Assembly: GCA_019634625.1 (NCBI GenBank)
Contig: JAHCBA010000004.1
Coordinates: 1 to 64,000, forward strand
Origin: Verrucomicrobiia bacterium
GTDB taxonomy: Bacteria; Verrucomicrobiota; Verrucomicrobiia; Limisphaerales; CAIMTB01
Length of the DNA: 64,000 nt
Reading direction: 5' to 3'
Under the pieces are notes generated by a model that was not told the DNA's origin, did not search any database, and was given only the letters and a program-made list of their open reading frames with translations. The stretch's first letter is position 1, and each line of letters begins with the position of its first letter. This document shows positions 1 to 9,150 of this stretch, piece by piece. Made by a program: the position numbers and the translations under genes.

Positions 1-29
1 TCTCAGGCCGCCCCGCCTTATTGTCATGG

Positions 30-54
30 TTGACACAGTACTATGATTATAGTA
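30..54 (+). promoter_or_regulatory. Promoter -35 element with BlaI-type operator palindrome
   Basis: A consensus -35 hexamer TTGACA lies at 30-35. It is followed by a perfect inverted repeat, TACTAT at 39-44 and ATAGTA at 49-54, separated by GATT. The palindrome sits 26 bases before the repressor start codon and overlaps where a -10 element must lie (TATAGT at 48-53 or TAGATA at 53-58, neither ideally spaced). BlaI/MecI/CopY-family repressors bind TAC...GTA dyads of this kind, so autorepression of the repressor-protease pair is the natural reading. The site is seen directly; the binding is inferred. Confidence 0.65.
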
Positions 55-80
55 GATACGGTCTTCACAGTATTGATGCG

Positions 81-479
81 ATGAAGACCCGGCCGTCGGA
101 ACTTGAACTCGAGGTGCTGTCGCTGCTCTGGGATCGCGGGCCTCTGACCGTCCGCGAAATCCTGGAATCCCTTCCCGACCGCAAGAAGCGTGCCTACACC
201 AGCGTCCTGTCCGTCATGCAGGTCATGGAGAAGAAGGGCCTGGTCGGGCGCTCCCGCGAGGGCGTGACCGATCGATGGCGTCCGGCAGTACGCCGCCAGA
301 AGGTGATGGGACCGTTCCTGAAGAAGTTGGTCTCGCACCTCTTCGCCGGGCGCCCCAGCGCCGTGCTCCAGCAACTCCTGGATGCCTCGCCGACCAGTCG
401 CGAGGAAATCGAATCCCTGAAGCGCCTCATTCACGAACACGAGAAGCAACTCCCGCCGAAGGAGGGTGACCCCTCATGA
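81..479 (+). CDS. BlaI/MecI/CopY-family transcriptional repressor
   Basis: A 132-residue protein, the normal length for this family. Residues 1-70 form the winged helix: the N-terminal pattern with LELEVLSLLW followed by a VREILE helix and a YTSVLSVMQVMEKKGLV recognition region matches Penicillinase_R proteins. In BlaI/MecI the C-terminal half dimerises and is cleaved after a signal from the partner M56 protease. The ATG at 81 is preferred over the upstream in-frame TTG at 21, because the TTG would put the promoter and operator inside the gene. The stop overlaps the next start as ATGA, so the two genes are translationally coupled. The inducing signal is unknown. Confidence 0.9.
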   Translation: MKTRPSELELEVLSLLWDRGPLTVREILESLPDRKKRAYTSVLSVMQVMEKKGLVGRSREGVTDRWRPAVRRQKVMGPFLKKLVSHLFAGRPSAVLQQLLDASPTSREEIESLKRLIHEHEKQLPPKEGDPS

Positions 480-3400
480 ACGCCCTCATCGAAGCCCCCG
501 GGTGGACGCCGCTGGTCACCGCCCTCGCCCATTCGCTGTGGCAGGGGGCCGTCATCGCGGCCTTCCTCTTCCTCGCCCTCCGCACGGTCCCAACCCGCCA
601 CACCAACGCCCGGTACGCCCTCGCCGTCGGGTCCCTGCTGCTGCTGGTGCTGGGCTGGCTCATCACCTGGACCTGGCTGGAACGTGGCCTCCAACCTGTC
701 GCCGCCACCCCAACGTCCATCCACCCCCCTGCCGCGTCCCCTGCTCCTCCGGCCAATCCCCCCGCGCCGACCGCCCCCGCGTCCACCGCTCTCGCGCCTC
801 TCGCACCCGTCCCCAGCCCCGTGACCCGCCCGGCCCCGCCGCGAACCCCATGGCAACCCGACCCCCGCTGGCATGCCCGCCTCGGCATCGCCTGGCTGGC
901 CGGCATGCTCTTGTTCCAGATTCGAACCCTGGTCTCGATGGGACAGGCTCGCGCCCTGGTGCGGGACAGCCGGGTCCCGAACGACCCCGACCTCCTTTCC
1001 TGTTTCCACCGGGTCCGAACCCTCCTCGGCCTGCCGGTCCAGGTCCGCTTGCGAATCTGTCCCGCTCTGTCCGTTCCCGCCGCCTGGGGCGTCTTGAAAC
1101 CCGTCCTCCTGCTTCCGGCGTCCTGTCTGGCCCGGGTTTCGCCCTCGGAACTTGAGGGGATTCTCGCGCATGAACTCGCCCATATCCGACGTCACGACGT
1201 GCTGGCCAACCTCCTGCAAAGGGCCCTGGAGGGTTTATTTTTCTTCAATCCCTTCGTCTGGTGGATCGGCCGCCAAATCCGCCTCGAACGTGAAGTCTGC
1301 TGCGATGCCCTGGCTGTCGCCGCCACCGGCGAACCGGTGACCTATGCCCGGACCCTTACCACCCTGGTCGAGCAACACTCCCCCACCCTCCTGATTCCGC
1401 CCTCACCCATGCCCGCCCTGGGCCATGCCCGGCACCCGCTCGTCGAGCGCCTGCGCCGGCTCCTTCAACCCCACCAGGCACCCCACCTGCACCTGCCTCG
1501 ATCCTCCCTCGTCGCCACCCTGCTCCTCGGCGCGCTCGCCCTCGTCCTGATGAAGTGGACCACCGGCGCCGTCCTCGAGGCCCTCTCCCCGGCCCAGCGG
1601 ATCGAACGGTTCGCCGAACTCCGCAAAGCCTATCCCGATCCCAACCGCTACTTCGCACAAGAGCCTTCGGAGGACCCGGCACCGACCACCCTGGTCCAGG
1701 GTCTCGTCCAGACCGCAGATGGCGCAACCCTGCCCCGTGCGACCTGGGTCCACATCCAATCGCGAAGGTTCGGCCACACGGCATTCTCCAGCGCGCATGT
1801 GACCGCCGACGGACGGTTCTCCCATGCCGTTCAGTCCGGCACCCTCCACCTCGCCGCCCGGGCGGACGGCTACGCGCCCGACTTCGCCGGCCCTTTCGAA
1901 TCCCCCGCCCAATGGACCAACATCACCCTGACCCTCGGACCCGGATTCACCGGCGTCCTGCGACTGACCGATCCCGAAGGCCGCCCGGTGCCCAACGCAC
2001 GGGTCCTCTCCCGTTATGATCACCCCGCCGGCCTGAGCCAGCTGGAACATGTGTCGGATGACGACGGGCGGGTGACCTTCGAGCACCTCGGAAACATCCC
2101 GCTCCATCACCAGGTCGAGGCCGGGGGATTCCAGTTCGACACCCTCCTGAATGTGTCTCCCCCCGCCGGCGAACCACTCACCTGGGTGCTCCATCCCGCC
2201 GCTCCCGCCACCGGCGTCGTGGTCTTCGACGACACCGGAGAACCCGTCCCCAACGCCGAGATCCACCTGGGCCAGCGCACCGGCACGCCGCCGTTATCGT
2301 ACGGTGAAGCCGGTCCGCTCAACTTCCTGTCCCGGGCCGACGCCGACGGACGGTTCCAGCTCCGCAGCCTGCGGGACGACGCGACCTACCGCCTCCTCGT
2401 GTCCGGCCCCGGCGCCAGCGGGATCGTGACGGGCCCCATCGGCTCGGGCGACACCTCCCTCCGTTTCGAACTCCCGCGGGCCGTGATGCTGGAGGTCACC
2501 GTCCGGAACATCGCCCCCGCCCACCTCGACCGGATGGGCCGCCTGGCCCTTCATGCCGGCGCCTACATCCGCTACGAAGGTACCAGTCACGGCACCTCGA
2601 AGACGTTCCATGCAATCCCGGAAGACGGCGGGGCCACCCTCCGCGTCGGCCCCCTCTGGCGGTCGCCCACGTCCCTCAAGGTGGCGGATCGCGAGGTCAA
2701 CCTGACCTGGGAGGAAGCCCGGGCCCGCACCGAACCGCTGATCATCGACCTGGCCATCGAGGAACCCGCACCCCCGCCTGCCGTCGAACCCGTCCTGCGG
2801 ACCCTCCGCTTCGCGTTTCCCGACTCGCCCGGCCATCCAGCCCCCGGCGGGGCCGTGCTCGTCGAATACGTTCATGACCGCCGCATGAACCGCATCCTTG
2901 CCGGCATCACCAACCACCAGGCGGTGGCACAGGTCCCGGTTCCCACCCGCGTGGAACTGCTGCCCAACGCGCTCGATGGCTACTGGTTCGCTCCCCAATC
3001 CCTCCAAGTCCCCGCCGTTCCCGAACCCCTCGACATCCCCCTCAAGACGTTCCCCGCCGGCGCCATCCACGGCGACGTCGTCGAGGAAGACGGTCAGCCC
3101 GCCGCCAGCGTTCTGGTCAGTGTCATCCCGCTCGAACCCCTCCCCCAGGGAACCGGCTCCTCGCTCGGAGTCACGGTCAGGAACAGCACCGACTCCGGCG
3201 ACCGGCAGAACCGGTTCCTGGCGGGCCCGCTGCCCTTCGGCGGACGCTACGTCATCTGCGCCTACCGCGGCGCCACCTACACCGTGAGCGAACCGCTCCC
3301 GATCAACGCCACCCAGCCCTTCCACGAAGTCCGCCTCGTCCTCCCCCTCGGCATCGAACTGACTGGCACAGTGCTGCATCCCGACGGCACCCCGCGACCT

Positions 3401-3916
3401 CGTGCAACCGTCGAATTCCACTTCAGTCCAACGGCCGGTCACGGGTTCTCCGGGGCGAAATCCCTCACCGATCGCGCCGGCCGCTTCACCTTCCCGGCCA
3501 TCAATCCCGACGTGCGGGGCGAATACCACCTGCTGCTCCCCTCTCGCCGCGACGTCCTTCCCGTCCGCCAGCGCGTGGTTCCCGGTGAGCCTGTCGAAAT
3601 CCGCCTCGAAACCGGACTCGTCCTCGAAGGCCAGGTCCTCGACCACCCATCCGGTCTCCCCCTCGAAGGCGCGGAAGTCTTCGCCCTGCGCCAGCCCCCG
3701 ACCACCACCTCCTCCGGGGTCATCAACTGGACGGATGCGGAAGCGCCAACCGACACCGAAGGCCGTTTCCGCTTCAGCAACCTTGCTCCCGGCGCCTATC
3801 GGATCCTGTGCCGAAGTGGCCGCCTGGTCTCCCCAGACCGCATCGCGCAGGCTGGCGCAGGGGAAACGGTCACACTCACCATCGAACCCTACCCGTGGCA
3901 CCGCCCCCAACCGTAG
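476..3916 (+). CDS. M56 (BlaR1-like) membrane metallopeptidase with carboxypeptidase-regulatory-like ectodomain
   Basis: An 1146-residue polytopic protein. Hydrophobic segments lie near residues 20-38, 48-67, 135-152 and 343-361. Between the third and fourth is the zinc protease core: HELAH at 232-236 and a downstream glutamate in REVCCD near 273, the M56 signature. In BlaR1/MecR1 this domain triggers repressor cleavage when an outer penicillin-binding domain senses beta-lactam. Here that sensor is absent. After the last membrane segment come about 780 residues of repeated Ig-like beta modules of the carboxypeptidase regulatory type (G-V-V-x-D-x-x-G-x-P-V-x-x-A patterns). The Shine-Dalgarno GGAGGG at 461-466 and the ATGA overlap fix the start. 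The signal sensed is probably a cell-envelope one, but this is inference. Confidence 0.85.
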   Translation: MNALIEAPGWTPLVTALAHSLWQGAVIAAFLFLALRTVPTRHTNARYALAVGSLLLLVLGWLITWTWLERGLQPVAATPTSIHPPAASPAPPANPPAPTAPASTALAPLAPVPSPVTRPAPPRTPWQPDPRWHARLGIAWLAGMLLFQIRTLVSMGQARALVRDSRVPNDPDLLSCFHRVRTLLGLPVQVRLRICPALSVPAAWGVLKPVLLLPASCLARVSPSELEGILAHELAHIRRHDVLANLLQRALEGLFFFNPFVWWIGRQIRLEREVCCDALAVAATGEPVTYARTLTTLVEQHSPTLLIPPSPMPALGHARHPLVERLRRLLQPHQAPHLHLPRSSLVATLLLGALALVLMKWTTGAVLEALSPAQRIERFAELRKAYPDPNRYFAQEPSEDPAPTTLVQGLVQTADGATLPRATWVHIQSRRFGHTAFSSAHVTADGRFSHAVQSGTLHLAARADGYAPDFAGPFESPAQWTNITLTLGPGFTGVLRLTDPEGRPVPNARVLSRYDHPAGLSQLEHVSDDDGRVTFEHLGNIPLHHQVEAGGFQFDTLLNVSPPAGEPLTWVLHPAAPATGVVVFDDTGEPVPNAEIHLGQRTGTPPLSYGEAGPLNFLSRADADGRFQLRSLRDDATYRLLVSGPGASGIVTGPIGSGDTSLRFELPRAVMLEVTVRNIAPAHLDRMGRLALHAGAYIRYEGTSHGTSKTFHAIPEDGGATLRVGPLWRSPTSLKVADREVNLTWEEARARTEPLIIDLAIEEPAPPPAVEPVLRTLRFAFPDSPGHPAPGGAVLVEYVHDRRMNRILAGITNHQAVAQVPVPTRVELLPNALDGYWFAPQSLQVPAVPEPLDIPLKTFPAGAIHGDVVEEDGQPAASVLVSVIPLEPLPQGTGSSLGVTVRNSTDSGDRQNRFLAGPLPFGGRYVICAYRGATYTVSEPLPINATQPFHEVRLVLPLGIELTGTVLHPDGTPRPRATVEFHFSPTAGHGFSGAKSLTDRAGRFTFPAINPDVRGEYHLLLPSRRDVLPVRQRVVPGEPVEIRLETGLVLEGQVLDHPSGLPLEGAEVFALRQPPTTTSSGVINWTDAEAPTDTEGRFRFSNLAPGAYRILCRSGRLVSPDRIAQAGAGETVTLTIEPYPWHRPQP

Positions 3917-3920
3917 GGCC

Positions 3921-3948
3921 CGATTCCCCATTCCCCATTCCCGATTCG
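3921..3948. repeat. 7-bp tandem tract (CCATTCC-type, 4 units)
   Basis: Four heptads, CGATTCC, CCATTCC, CCATTCC and CGATTCG, lie in the gap between the M56 protease and sigma-fusion genes. The same CCATTCC-CGATTCG pair recurs at 26403-26416. Confidence 0.7.
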
Positions 3949-4112
3949 TCACCCGGCATCGCCTCCGCTGCGCCCTGCCCCGCTCAATACCCCGTGAGCG
4001 GCCACACGATTCCAGCAGGATGCGCGGCCAGCGCCTCAAGCGGGCCGTGCCCGGCTTCCAGGAGTTGTCCCCTTTTTCGCGGCGCGGCGATAAGAGAGGG
4101 ATCACGCAGGCG

Positions 4113-6818
4113 ATGAACGACTGGGAACTGATTCGGCGGTACGCGCAAAGCGGGGACGACTGTGCCTTCGCGGAGTTGGTGCGGCGGCATGGCCCCTTCG
4201 TGTATGCCAGTGCCCGGAGGCAACTCGGCGATGCACTGGCCGGGGACGCGACCCAGTCGGTGTTCCTGGTGCTGGCGCGCAAGGCGGCCGGGCTGGGTTC
4301 GAACGTCGTGCTGTCTTCCTGGCTGTTCCGAACCACCGGCTTCGTGGCGGCCCAGATCCGTCGCCGGGAGGCGCGACGCAACCGGCGGGAACGGGAGACC
4401 GCAGCGATGCTTTCCGATGCCATGGACAAGGAGGCCACCGATCCCCTGCGAGAGGAGGACGGGGAACGGTATCTCGACGACGCCCTGGCCGCGCTCTCGG
4501 AGCACGAACGCAGCGCGGTGCTGACCCGGTTCTTCGAGGGACTTCGCTTCGCCGAAGTGGGGGTACGATTCGGGATCGGCGAGGAGGCGGCGAAGAAGCG
4601 GGTGACGCGCGCGATCGAGCGGATGCGAATGCATCTGGTGCGGCGCGGGGTCTCGCTGTCGGCGGCGGCCCTCGGGACACTCCTGTCCGGACCCCGGGCC
4701 GTGGCGCTCCCGGATGCACTCGCACGGAGCATCGTCCGGGCGGCCTCGGGGCACGGGACCGCGGGCGTGACCGGAATCGGAGCGGTGTCGGGTCGCATTC
4801 GGGACGGGTTCGACGCGGGTCTGGCCGGATGGTTCCGGGTTCGACTCGGGCGGATCCTTGGCAACGCCGCGATCGGCGGTGCGACTCTGGCGGTGGCGAT
4901 CGCAACGGGAATGCTCCTCGTCGGGCCCGCGGAGGCTCCGGGTGGGTCCAAGGGATCGGGTGGCGTCGAGGCGGACCCCGTGGCGGCCACGGTGCTGGCC
5001 ATGCGGGCGCGGCGCGACCGATACGCCACGGTGGATCCGCACGTATCGCAATTGGAACTGACGGTGCTGGACGACGCCACCGACCAACCGCTCCCAGGGG
5101 CAGAGGTCATCGTGCGCCGCACGGGCAACACGGGCATCACAGATCTGCCCACCGAGGTGAGCGACCACGAGGGCCGTTCGGTGATCGCGGTGGACCCGCG
5201 TGGGCTGGCGATGCTGCAGGTGACGGTGACTTCCGCCGGCCGGGTGCCCGTACATCTGGACTGGCGCGGGTACGAATTCGATCGTCCCAGCCTCCGGCAC
5301 ACCCTTCGGCTGCCGGTCGCCGCGGTGTTGTCCGGGGTCGTCGTGGATCCCCAGCAACGCCCGGTGCCCGGCGCGAAAGTGCAGGTCACCGGTCCTTCAG
5401 GATTTGGCCATGGAAGGCGCGAGTCGGGGAGGAGCCAGTTGGAACTGGTGACGGATCGGGATGGAAGGTTTCGGTCGGACCAGGCTCCATGGTCGCGGGC
5501 TCCGGCGATGGACCCAACGACCGGGAGATTCCAACAGGGGGCCGCTCTCGGTCTCCTGGTGGACCACCCGGATTTCGCGCTGCACTCGATCGGCGTCGAG
5601 CCCGGGTCCATGGAACGGGATCTGACGATCGTGCTGGATCGGGGGGCGCTGCTTCGCGGCCAGGTCACGGATTCGGAGGGAACTCCGATCCATGGCGCCA
5701 CCGTTTCCGGGAACCTGCCGACGAGAGCCGAGGTTGTGACGGATATCGAAGGACGATTCGATCTGCCTCATGTCAGCCGGGGAGGGGGGCTCCATTTCGT
5801 CGTGGTCGCGCCGGGATTCGTCGAGCATGGGGTAATCGTTTTGTTCCCACCCACGGCTGGATGGGGTGGGCCGCCGCCGTCGATGCCGTGGAGGCCCGAG
5901 CGGGCGATCTACAGTGCGTTGCCGGGAAAGGGCGATTCGATCGAGAAAGGGATGCCGCTCGACACCGTTGTCGTCCTGGGTCGGGAAGAGAATTTCGTTG
6001 CAGCGCCTCCGGATGCGGTATCCGCCACGGCGATCTCCACCCGCGTCCTTGGGACCGTCATCGATCAGGAGACCCGCCAGGCCGTTCCGGCGTTTCGGGT
6101 GCTGCGCCAGGGATTCGGCACCCGACACCTGATCGGGGAGGGGGTGAACGGGCGGTTCGATTGGGACCTTGGTGTGACAAGCGACATCGAACGGAACATC
6201 GAAGTCGAGGCGGACGGGTACTTTCCCTCGCTGGGGATCGGCCGGGAGGTGGAGTCGGGCGAGGGCCGATCGACGTTGGAACTGACGTTCGAACTGAGGC
6301 GGTCTGCCGGGATGTCCGGCTGGGTGGAACTTCCCAACGCCCGGCCGGCCGTCGGCGCACGGGTGGCACCGGTGCGGAGTGGCCAAGGCACGTTGAATGC
6401 CGGGGAAGGATCCGGGGAGGAGGTCCTGACGGGTGCCGACGGGAGTTTCCGACTGACCGTCACCGGCGGCGTCCCGCTGGTGCAGGTATCGCACCCTGGG
6501 GGTTGGCTGGTGTTTCCCCTGGCACCAGGTAACCCGACAATCGTCCGGTTGGAATCCTGGGGCACGGTGGAAGGGACATTGGTGGACGCCGGGCTCCCCG
6601 TACCCGACGCCGAAGTGAGCTTGCGCCCGGATGCGGCATCGTACCCGGGAGGCGTGGTGGCGATGAACTTCGAGCACACCGTGCGGACGGATGCGGAGGG
6701 ACGGTTCCGGTTCGAGAAGGTGCCGGGCTTCCACCTGCGGGCGACCGCCGACGGCGCCACGGCGCAGGTCATTCTCATCCGCGGTAAGGCACCCGAGGTC
6801 CGGCTGGAACGTCGGTGA
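4113..6818 (+). CDS. ECF sigma factor fused to a transmembrane segment and carboxypeptidase-regulatory-like repeats
   Basis: A 901-residue fusion. Residues 1-190 are an ECF sigma factor: region 2 has LIRRYAQSGDDCAFAELVRRHG and the QSVFLVLARKA stretch, and region 4 has ALSEHERSAVLTRFFEGL followed by a helix-turn-helix with AAKKRVTRAIERM. A single hydrophobic segment follows near residues 250-272 (AAIGGATLAVAIATGMLLV). The remaining 600 or so residues are beta-rich modules with repeated G-x-V-x-D-x-x-G-x-P-x-x-G-A patterns, like those ending the M56 protease just upstream. Membrane tethering would hold the sigma domain inside and the modules outside. ATG 4113 is chosen because MNDWELIRRYA is the usual ECF start; the longer upstream frame has no family similarity. 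No separate anti-sigma gene is adjacent. Confidence 0.85.
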   Translation: MNDWELIRRYAQSGDDCAFAELVRRHGPFVYASARRQLGDALAGDATQSVFLVLARKAAGLGSNVVLSSWLFRTTGFVAAQIRRREARRNRRERETAAMLSDAMDKEATDPLREEDGERYLDDALAALSEHERSAVLTRFFEGLRFAEVGVRFGIGEEAAKKRVTRAIERMRMHLVRRGVSLSAAALGTLLSGPRAVALPDALARSIVRAASGHGTAGVTGIGAVSGRIRDGFDAGLAGWFRVRLGRILGNAAIGGATLAVAIATGMLLVGPAEAPGGSKGSGGVEADPVAATVLAMRARRDRYATVDPHVSQLELTVLDDATDQPLPGAEVIVRRTGNTGITDLPTEVSDHEGRSVIAVDPRGLAMLQVTVTSAGRVPVHLDWRGYEFDRPSLRHTLRLPVAAVLSGVVVDPQQRPVPGAKVQVTGPSGFGHGRRESGRSQLELVTDRDGRFRSDQAPWSRAPAMDPTTGRFQQGAALGLLVDHPDFALHSIGVEPGSMERDLTIVLDRGALLRGQVTDSEGTPIHGATVSGNLPTRAEVVTDIEGRFDLPHVSRGGGLHFVVVAPGFVEHGVIVLFPPTAGWGGPPPSMPWRPERAIYSALPGKGDSIEKGMPLDTVVVLGREENFVAAPPDAVSATAISTRVLGTVIDQETRQAVPAFRVLRQGFGTRHLIGEGVNGRFDWDLGVTSDIERNIEVEADGYFPSLGIGREVESGEGRSTLELTFELRRSAGMSGWVELPNARPAVGARVAPVRSGQGTLNAGEGSGEEVLTGADGSFRLTVTGGVPLVQVSHPGGWLVFPLAPGNPTIVRLESWGTVEGTLVDAGLPVPDAEVSLRPDAASYPGGVVAMNFEHTVRTDAEGRFRFEKVPGFHLRATADGATAQVILIRGKAPEVRLERR

Positions 6819-7221
6819 GGTCCACACCGGAGTCTTGCGCTGCGGGTGGTTTCTACACACCCGGTTTCTACACACCCTCGGTCCGGACCGCGGTCCAAAA
6901 TGGGTTCCGGGGGCGGCTCGGGCCACAGCGGCGTCTGAACGGCGCAGAGCCCGGGTGGCGGGTCAGATCTGGGCTGGCCCGAGCGTATGGGGGAGAGGCT
7001 CGGAGGCAGGCGGATCAGGCCGCGCTGGTCGAGTTTGCGGAGCAGGGAGCGGGCGGAACGATGGGGTGCGGCATGGGTGGCGATAAGATGCCGCAGCAGA
7101 GCCGGATCATCGGCGCTGATACGCCGCCCCGTGAATCACGTGATCATTCACCTCGGCCCGACAACGGCCGAAGAAACCCCGTGAGTCCTGCCCCCAGGCT
7201 CAGGCATTTGGAAACAGCCAA
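6819..7221. other. Intergenic stretch, no recognised gene
   Basis: No convincing coding sequence is visible; open frames here have no family resemblance and change frame freely. A 15-bp perfect tandem duplication, GGTTTCTACACACCC twice, occupies 6848-6877. The stretch leads into two copies of the dispersed palindromic element. Confidence 0.5.
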
Positions 7222-7374
7222 ACCCAAGTTGTCGGCAACGAGCCAGCGAATCGGAGGGACGAGCTCCGCGATTCCTCATCCCAACGCACCCCATCGTTGC
7301 GGCCTTGTGGAACTCGGCCCTCCGAGCCGATGCTTCGCGAAGTTCGCGCCTCTACCCACACCTCCGGGATGCAC
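7222..7374 (+). repeat. MITE-like palindromic element, copy 1 (one end degraded)
   Basis: This copy lies in direct orientation to copy 2 immediately downstream. It shares the core with inverted arms GGAGGGACGAGCTCC and GGAACTCGGCCCTCC, an inner TTCGCGAA palindrome, and the GGATGCAC end at 7367-7374. Its left GTGCATCC end is missing. Confidence 0.75.
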
Positions 7375-7387
7375 GATTTGGGTCTCG

Positions 7388-7546
7388 GTGCATCCCCAAG
7401 TTGTCGGTGAGGAGGCAGCCAATCGGAGGGACGAGCTCCGCGAGTCCTCATCCCAACGCTCCCCATCGTTGCGGCCTCGTGGAACCCGGCCCTCCGAGGC
7501 GATGCTTCGCGAAGCTCGCGCCTCTACCCACGCCTCCGGGATGCAC
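7388..7546 (+). repeat. MITE-like palindromic element, copy 2 (complete, 159 bp)
   Basis: The element is bounded by GTGCATCC (7388-7395) and its exact inverse GGATGCAC (7539-7546). Inside are nested inverted repeats (CGGAGGGACGAGCTCC against GGAACCCGGCCCTCCG) and a TTCGCGAA palindrome. A second complete copy of the same 159-bp length lies inverted at 18440-18598. There is no coding capacity, so if mobile it must be moved in trans. Confidence 0.8.
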
Positions 7547-7661
7547 GATTTGGGTCCTCCCTGCGGACTTGAGCCTTCCGGGACCCGGGTCGAAAGTCCA
7601 ACATTCCCCAATGAATGGGCTCCATCCGACTGCCATCCCCGGGAATCTCCCATCCCGTCCC

Positions 7662-9038
7662 ATGCATCGCAGGATTCCTCCGCTTGGATTGCTCGTGGGC
7701 GTGTTCTGCACCTGGAACCTCGCCGCCACCGCCCTCAATGCCACCGTGGAAATCGAGGAACCGGTGTACCAGTTCGCCCCGGCTCAAAACGGCGCCGGAC
7801 CCATGTGGTGCCATGGGTCCACCAGCCTCGTCCGGATCGGCGACATCGTCTTCGCCACCGGCCTGGAAACCCTGCCCGAACTGCCGCCCCTCAACAATTG
7901 CCGCTGGAACCTCTGGCGCCGCGACAACCAGGGCTGGCAACGCATCCATGTCGATGATCCCGGCCGCACCCGGGAACCTTCCCCGCTCGCGGTCCTCGGC
8001 CCCGACCAGATCTGGGTCTCCGCCAATCCCACCCTGAACCCTCCCGGTACGGCCGGCGGCGGCCCCGCCCGCCCTGAACTGGTGCGCTTTCCCGGCAGGC
8101 CCCCGTTCGACCCCAAACGGGAACTCCCGGTCTGGGACGGACAACCCCGGTTCACCGAACACAGTTACCGCTCCCTCGCCGCCGATGGCCCCGGCGGCGA
8201 ACTCCTGCTCCTTCAGAACATCGACTACGCCCATGCCGAATGGGCCTTCCGCGATCGCCGCGGACATTGGTCCGCCCAAGGCCGGCTGACCTGGCCCTGG
8301 GGCGCCGATTATCCCCGCCCCCAACCCATCCGCCTCTGTTATCCCAACGTCGCCCTGCGCCAGCGGGCCGTGCATTTCCTCGGAGTCAGTGACATCCTCG
8401 AACCCCGGCCGGAATGGCGCGCCGCCAGGAAGGAGATCACCGGGCGGGACTGGGATTATGACTTCCGCCGGCTCTTCTATTCCTGGACGCCCGACCTGAC
8501 CCGCGAAGCCTTCCGGCCCTGGATCGAGATCGCCAGTCGCGAATCCACCGCCGGTTCCATCTCGTCCGCCGACCTTCATGTCGCCCCGGACGGTCATGTC
8601 CACCTGCTCTGGATGGAAAAAGCCCTCGACGAACGGCTCCGCGAACGCTTCTTCCCCGACGCCCGCCAGGCCCATTCCCTGGAATACGCCGTGATCCGCG
8701 ACGGCCAGGTGGTGCGGCGCCGCACGCTGCTTCGTTCCACCGGGGAGGCCCCGGGCCCGGTCGCCTCCGCAGCCCGCTTTCATCCCCTTCCCGACGGCCG
8801 ATTGCTCGTCTTTGCCCACCTGCGCGATGCCGGCACCCCGGGCCACTCCCTGTTTGAAGTCACCGCCGATGGATGGCCCGGCATTCGCATTCCCGTCACC
8901 CTCCAATACCCGCTCACCTCCTTTTTCACCGCCACACCGCGGGCTGGAACCGAACCCTCCACCCTCCTGGACCTGCTCGGCATGACGCCCTCCCAACCCG
9001 ACACGCTGCGCTACGTCCGAATCCGGATCACCCCCTGA
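7662..9038 (+). CDS. Secreted protein of unknown function (beta-propeller-like)
   Basis: The product is 458 residues and I do not recognise the family. The N-terminus MHRRIPPLGLLVGVFCTWN followed by a small-residue stretch looks like a cleavable signal peptide. The body has aromatic-rich short blocks (for example SADLHVAPDGHVHLLWME and ARFHPLPDGRLLVFAHL) spaced like blades of a BNR/sialidase-type propeller. The frame is open much further upstream, but that part runs through the dispersed palindromic elements, so ATG 7662, directly before the signal peptide, is the best start; ATG 7611 is also in frame. The gene stands alone on the plus strand ahead of the ROK gene. An exported carbohydrate- or substrate-binding role is only a guess. 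Confidence 0.7.
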   Translation: MHRRIPPLGLLVGVFCTWNLAATALNATVEIEEPVYQFAPAQNGAGPMWCHGSTSLVRIGDIVFATGLETLPELPPLNNCRWNLWRRDNQGWQRIHVDDPGRTREPSPLAVLGPDQIWVSANPTLNPPGTAGGGPARPELVRFPGRPPFDPKRELPVWDGQPRFTEHSYRSLAADGPGGELLLLQNIDYAHAEWAFRDRRGHWSAQGRLTWPWGADYPRPQPIRLCYPNVALRQRAVHFLGVSDILEPRPEWRAARKEITGRDWDYDFRRLFYSWTPDLTREAFRPWIEIASRESTAGSISSADLHVAPDGHVHLLWMEKALDERLRERFFPDARQAHSLEYAVIRDGQVVRRRTLLRSTGEAPGPVASAARFHPLPDGRLLVFAHLRDAGTPGHSLFEVTADGWPGIRIPVTLQYPLTSFFTATPRAGTEPSTLLDLLGMTPSQPDTLRYVRIRITP

Positions 9039-9150
9039 TCCGACCCCGACGCCCACGGATGACGGAGCCGGGATCCGCGGAAGAACGCAGCGTTCCGCCT
9101 CGGAACTCACCCCGCTCGACGCCGACCGGCCGCCCGGTCAGAATCGTCCC

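Noticed and set aside
476-3916. Beta-lactam resistance operon
   Set aside because: The BlaI and M56 pair is there, but the protease lacks a penicillin-binding sensor domain and no beta-lactamase gene is adjacent.
2294-5701. A 1135-residue open frame on the minus strand opposite the protease and sigma genes
   Set aside because: It lies antisense to two genes with clear domains, and its product is Arg/Ser/Pro-rich without family motifs; a shadow of high-GC codon bias.
6819-7600. Plus-strand open frames through the dispersed repeats as genes
   Set aside because: The translated peptides repeat the element sequence in several frames and lack starts with ribosome sites; they are repeat DNA.
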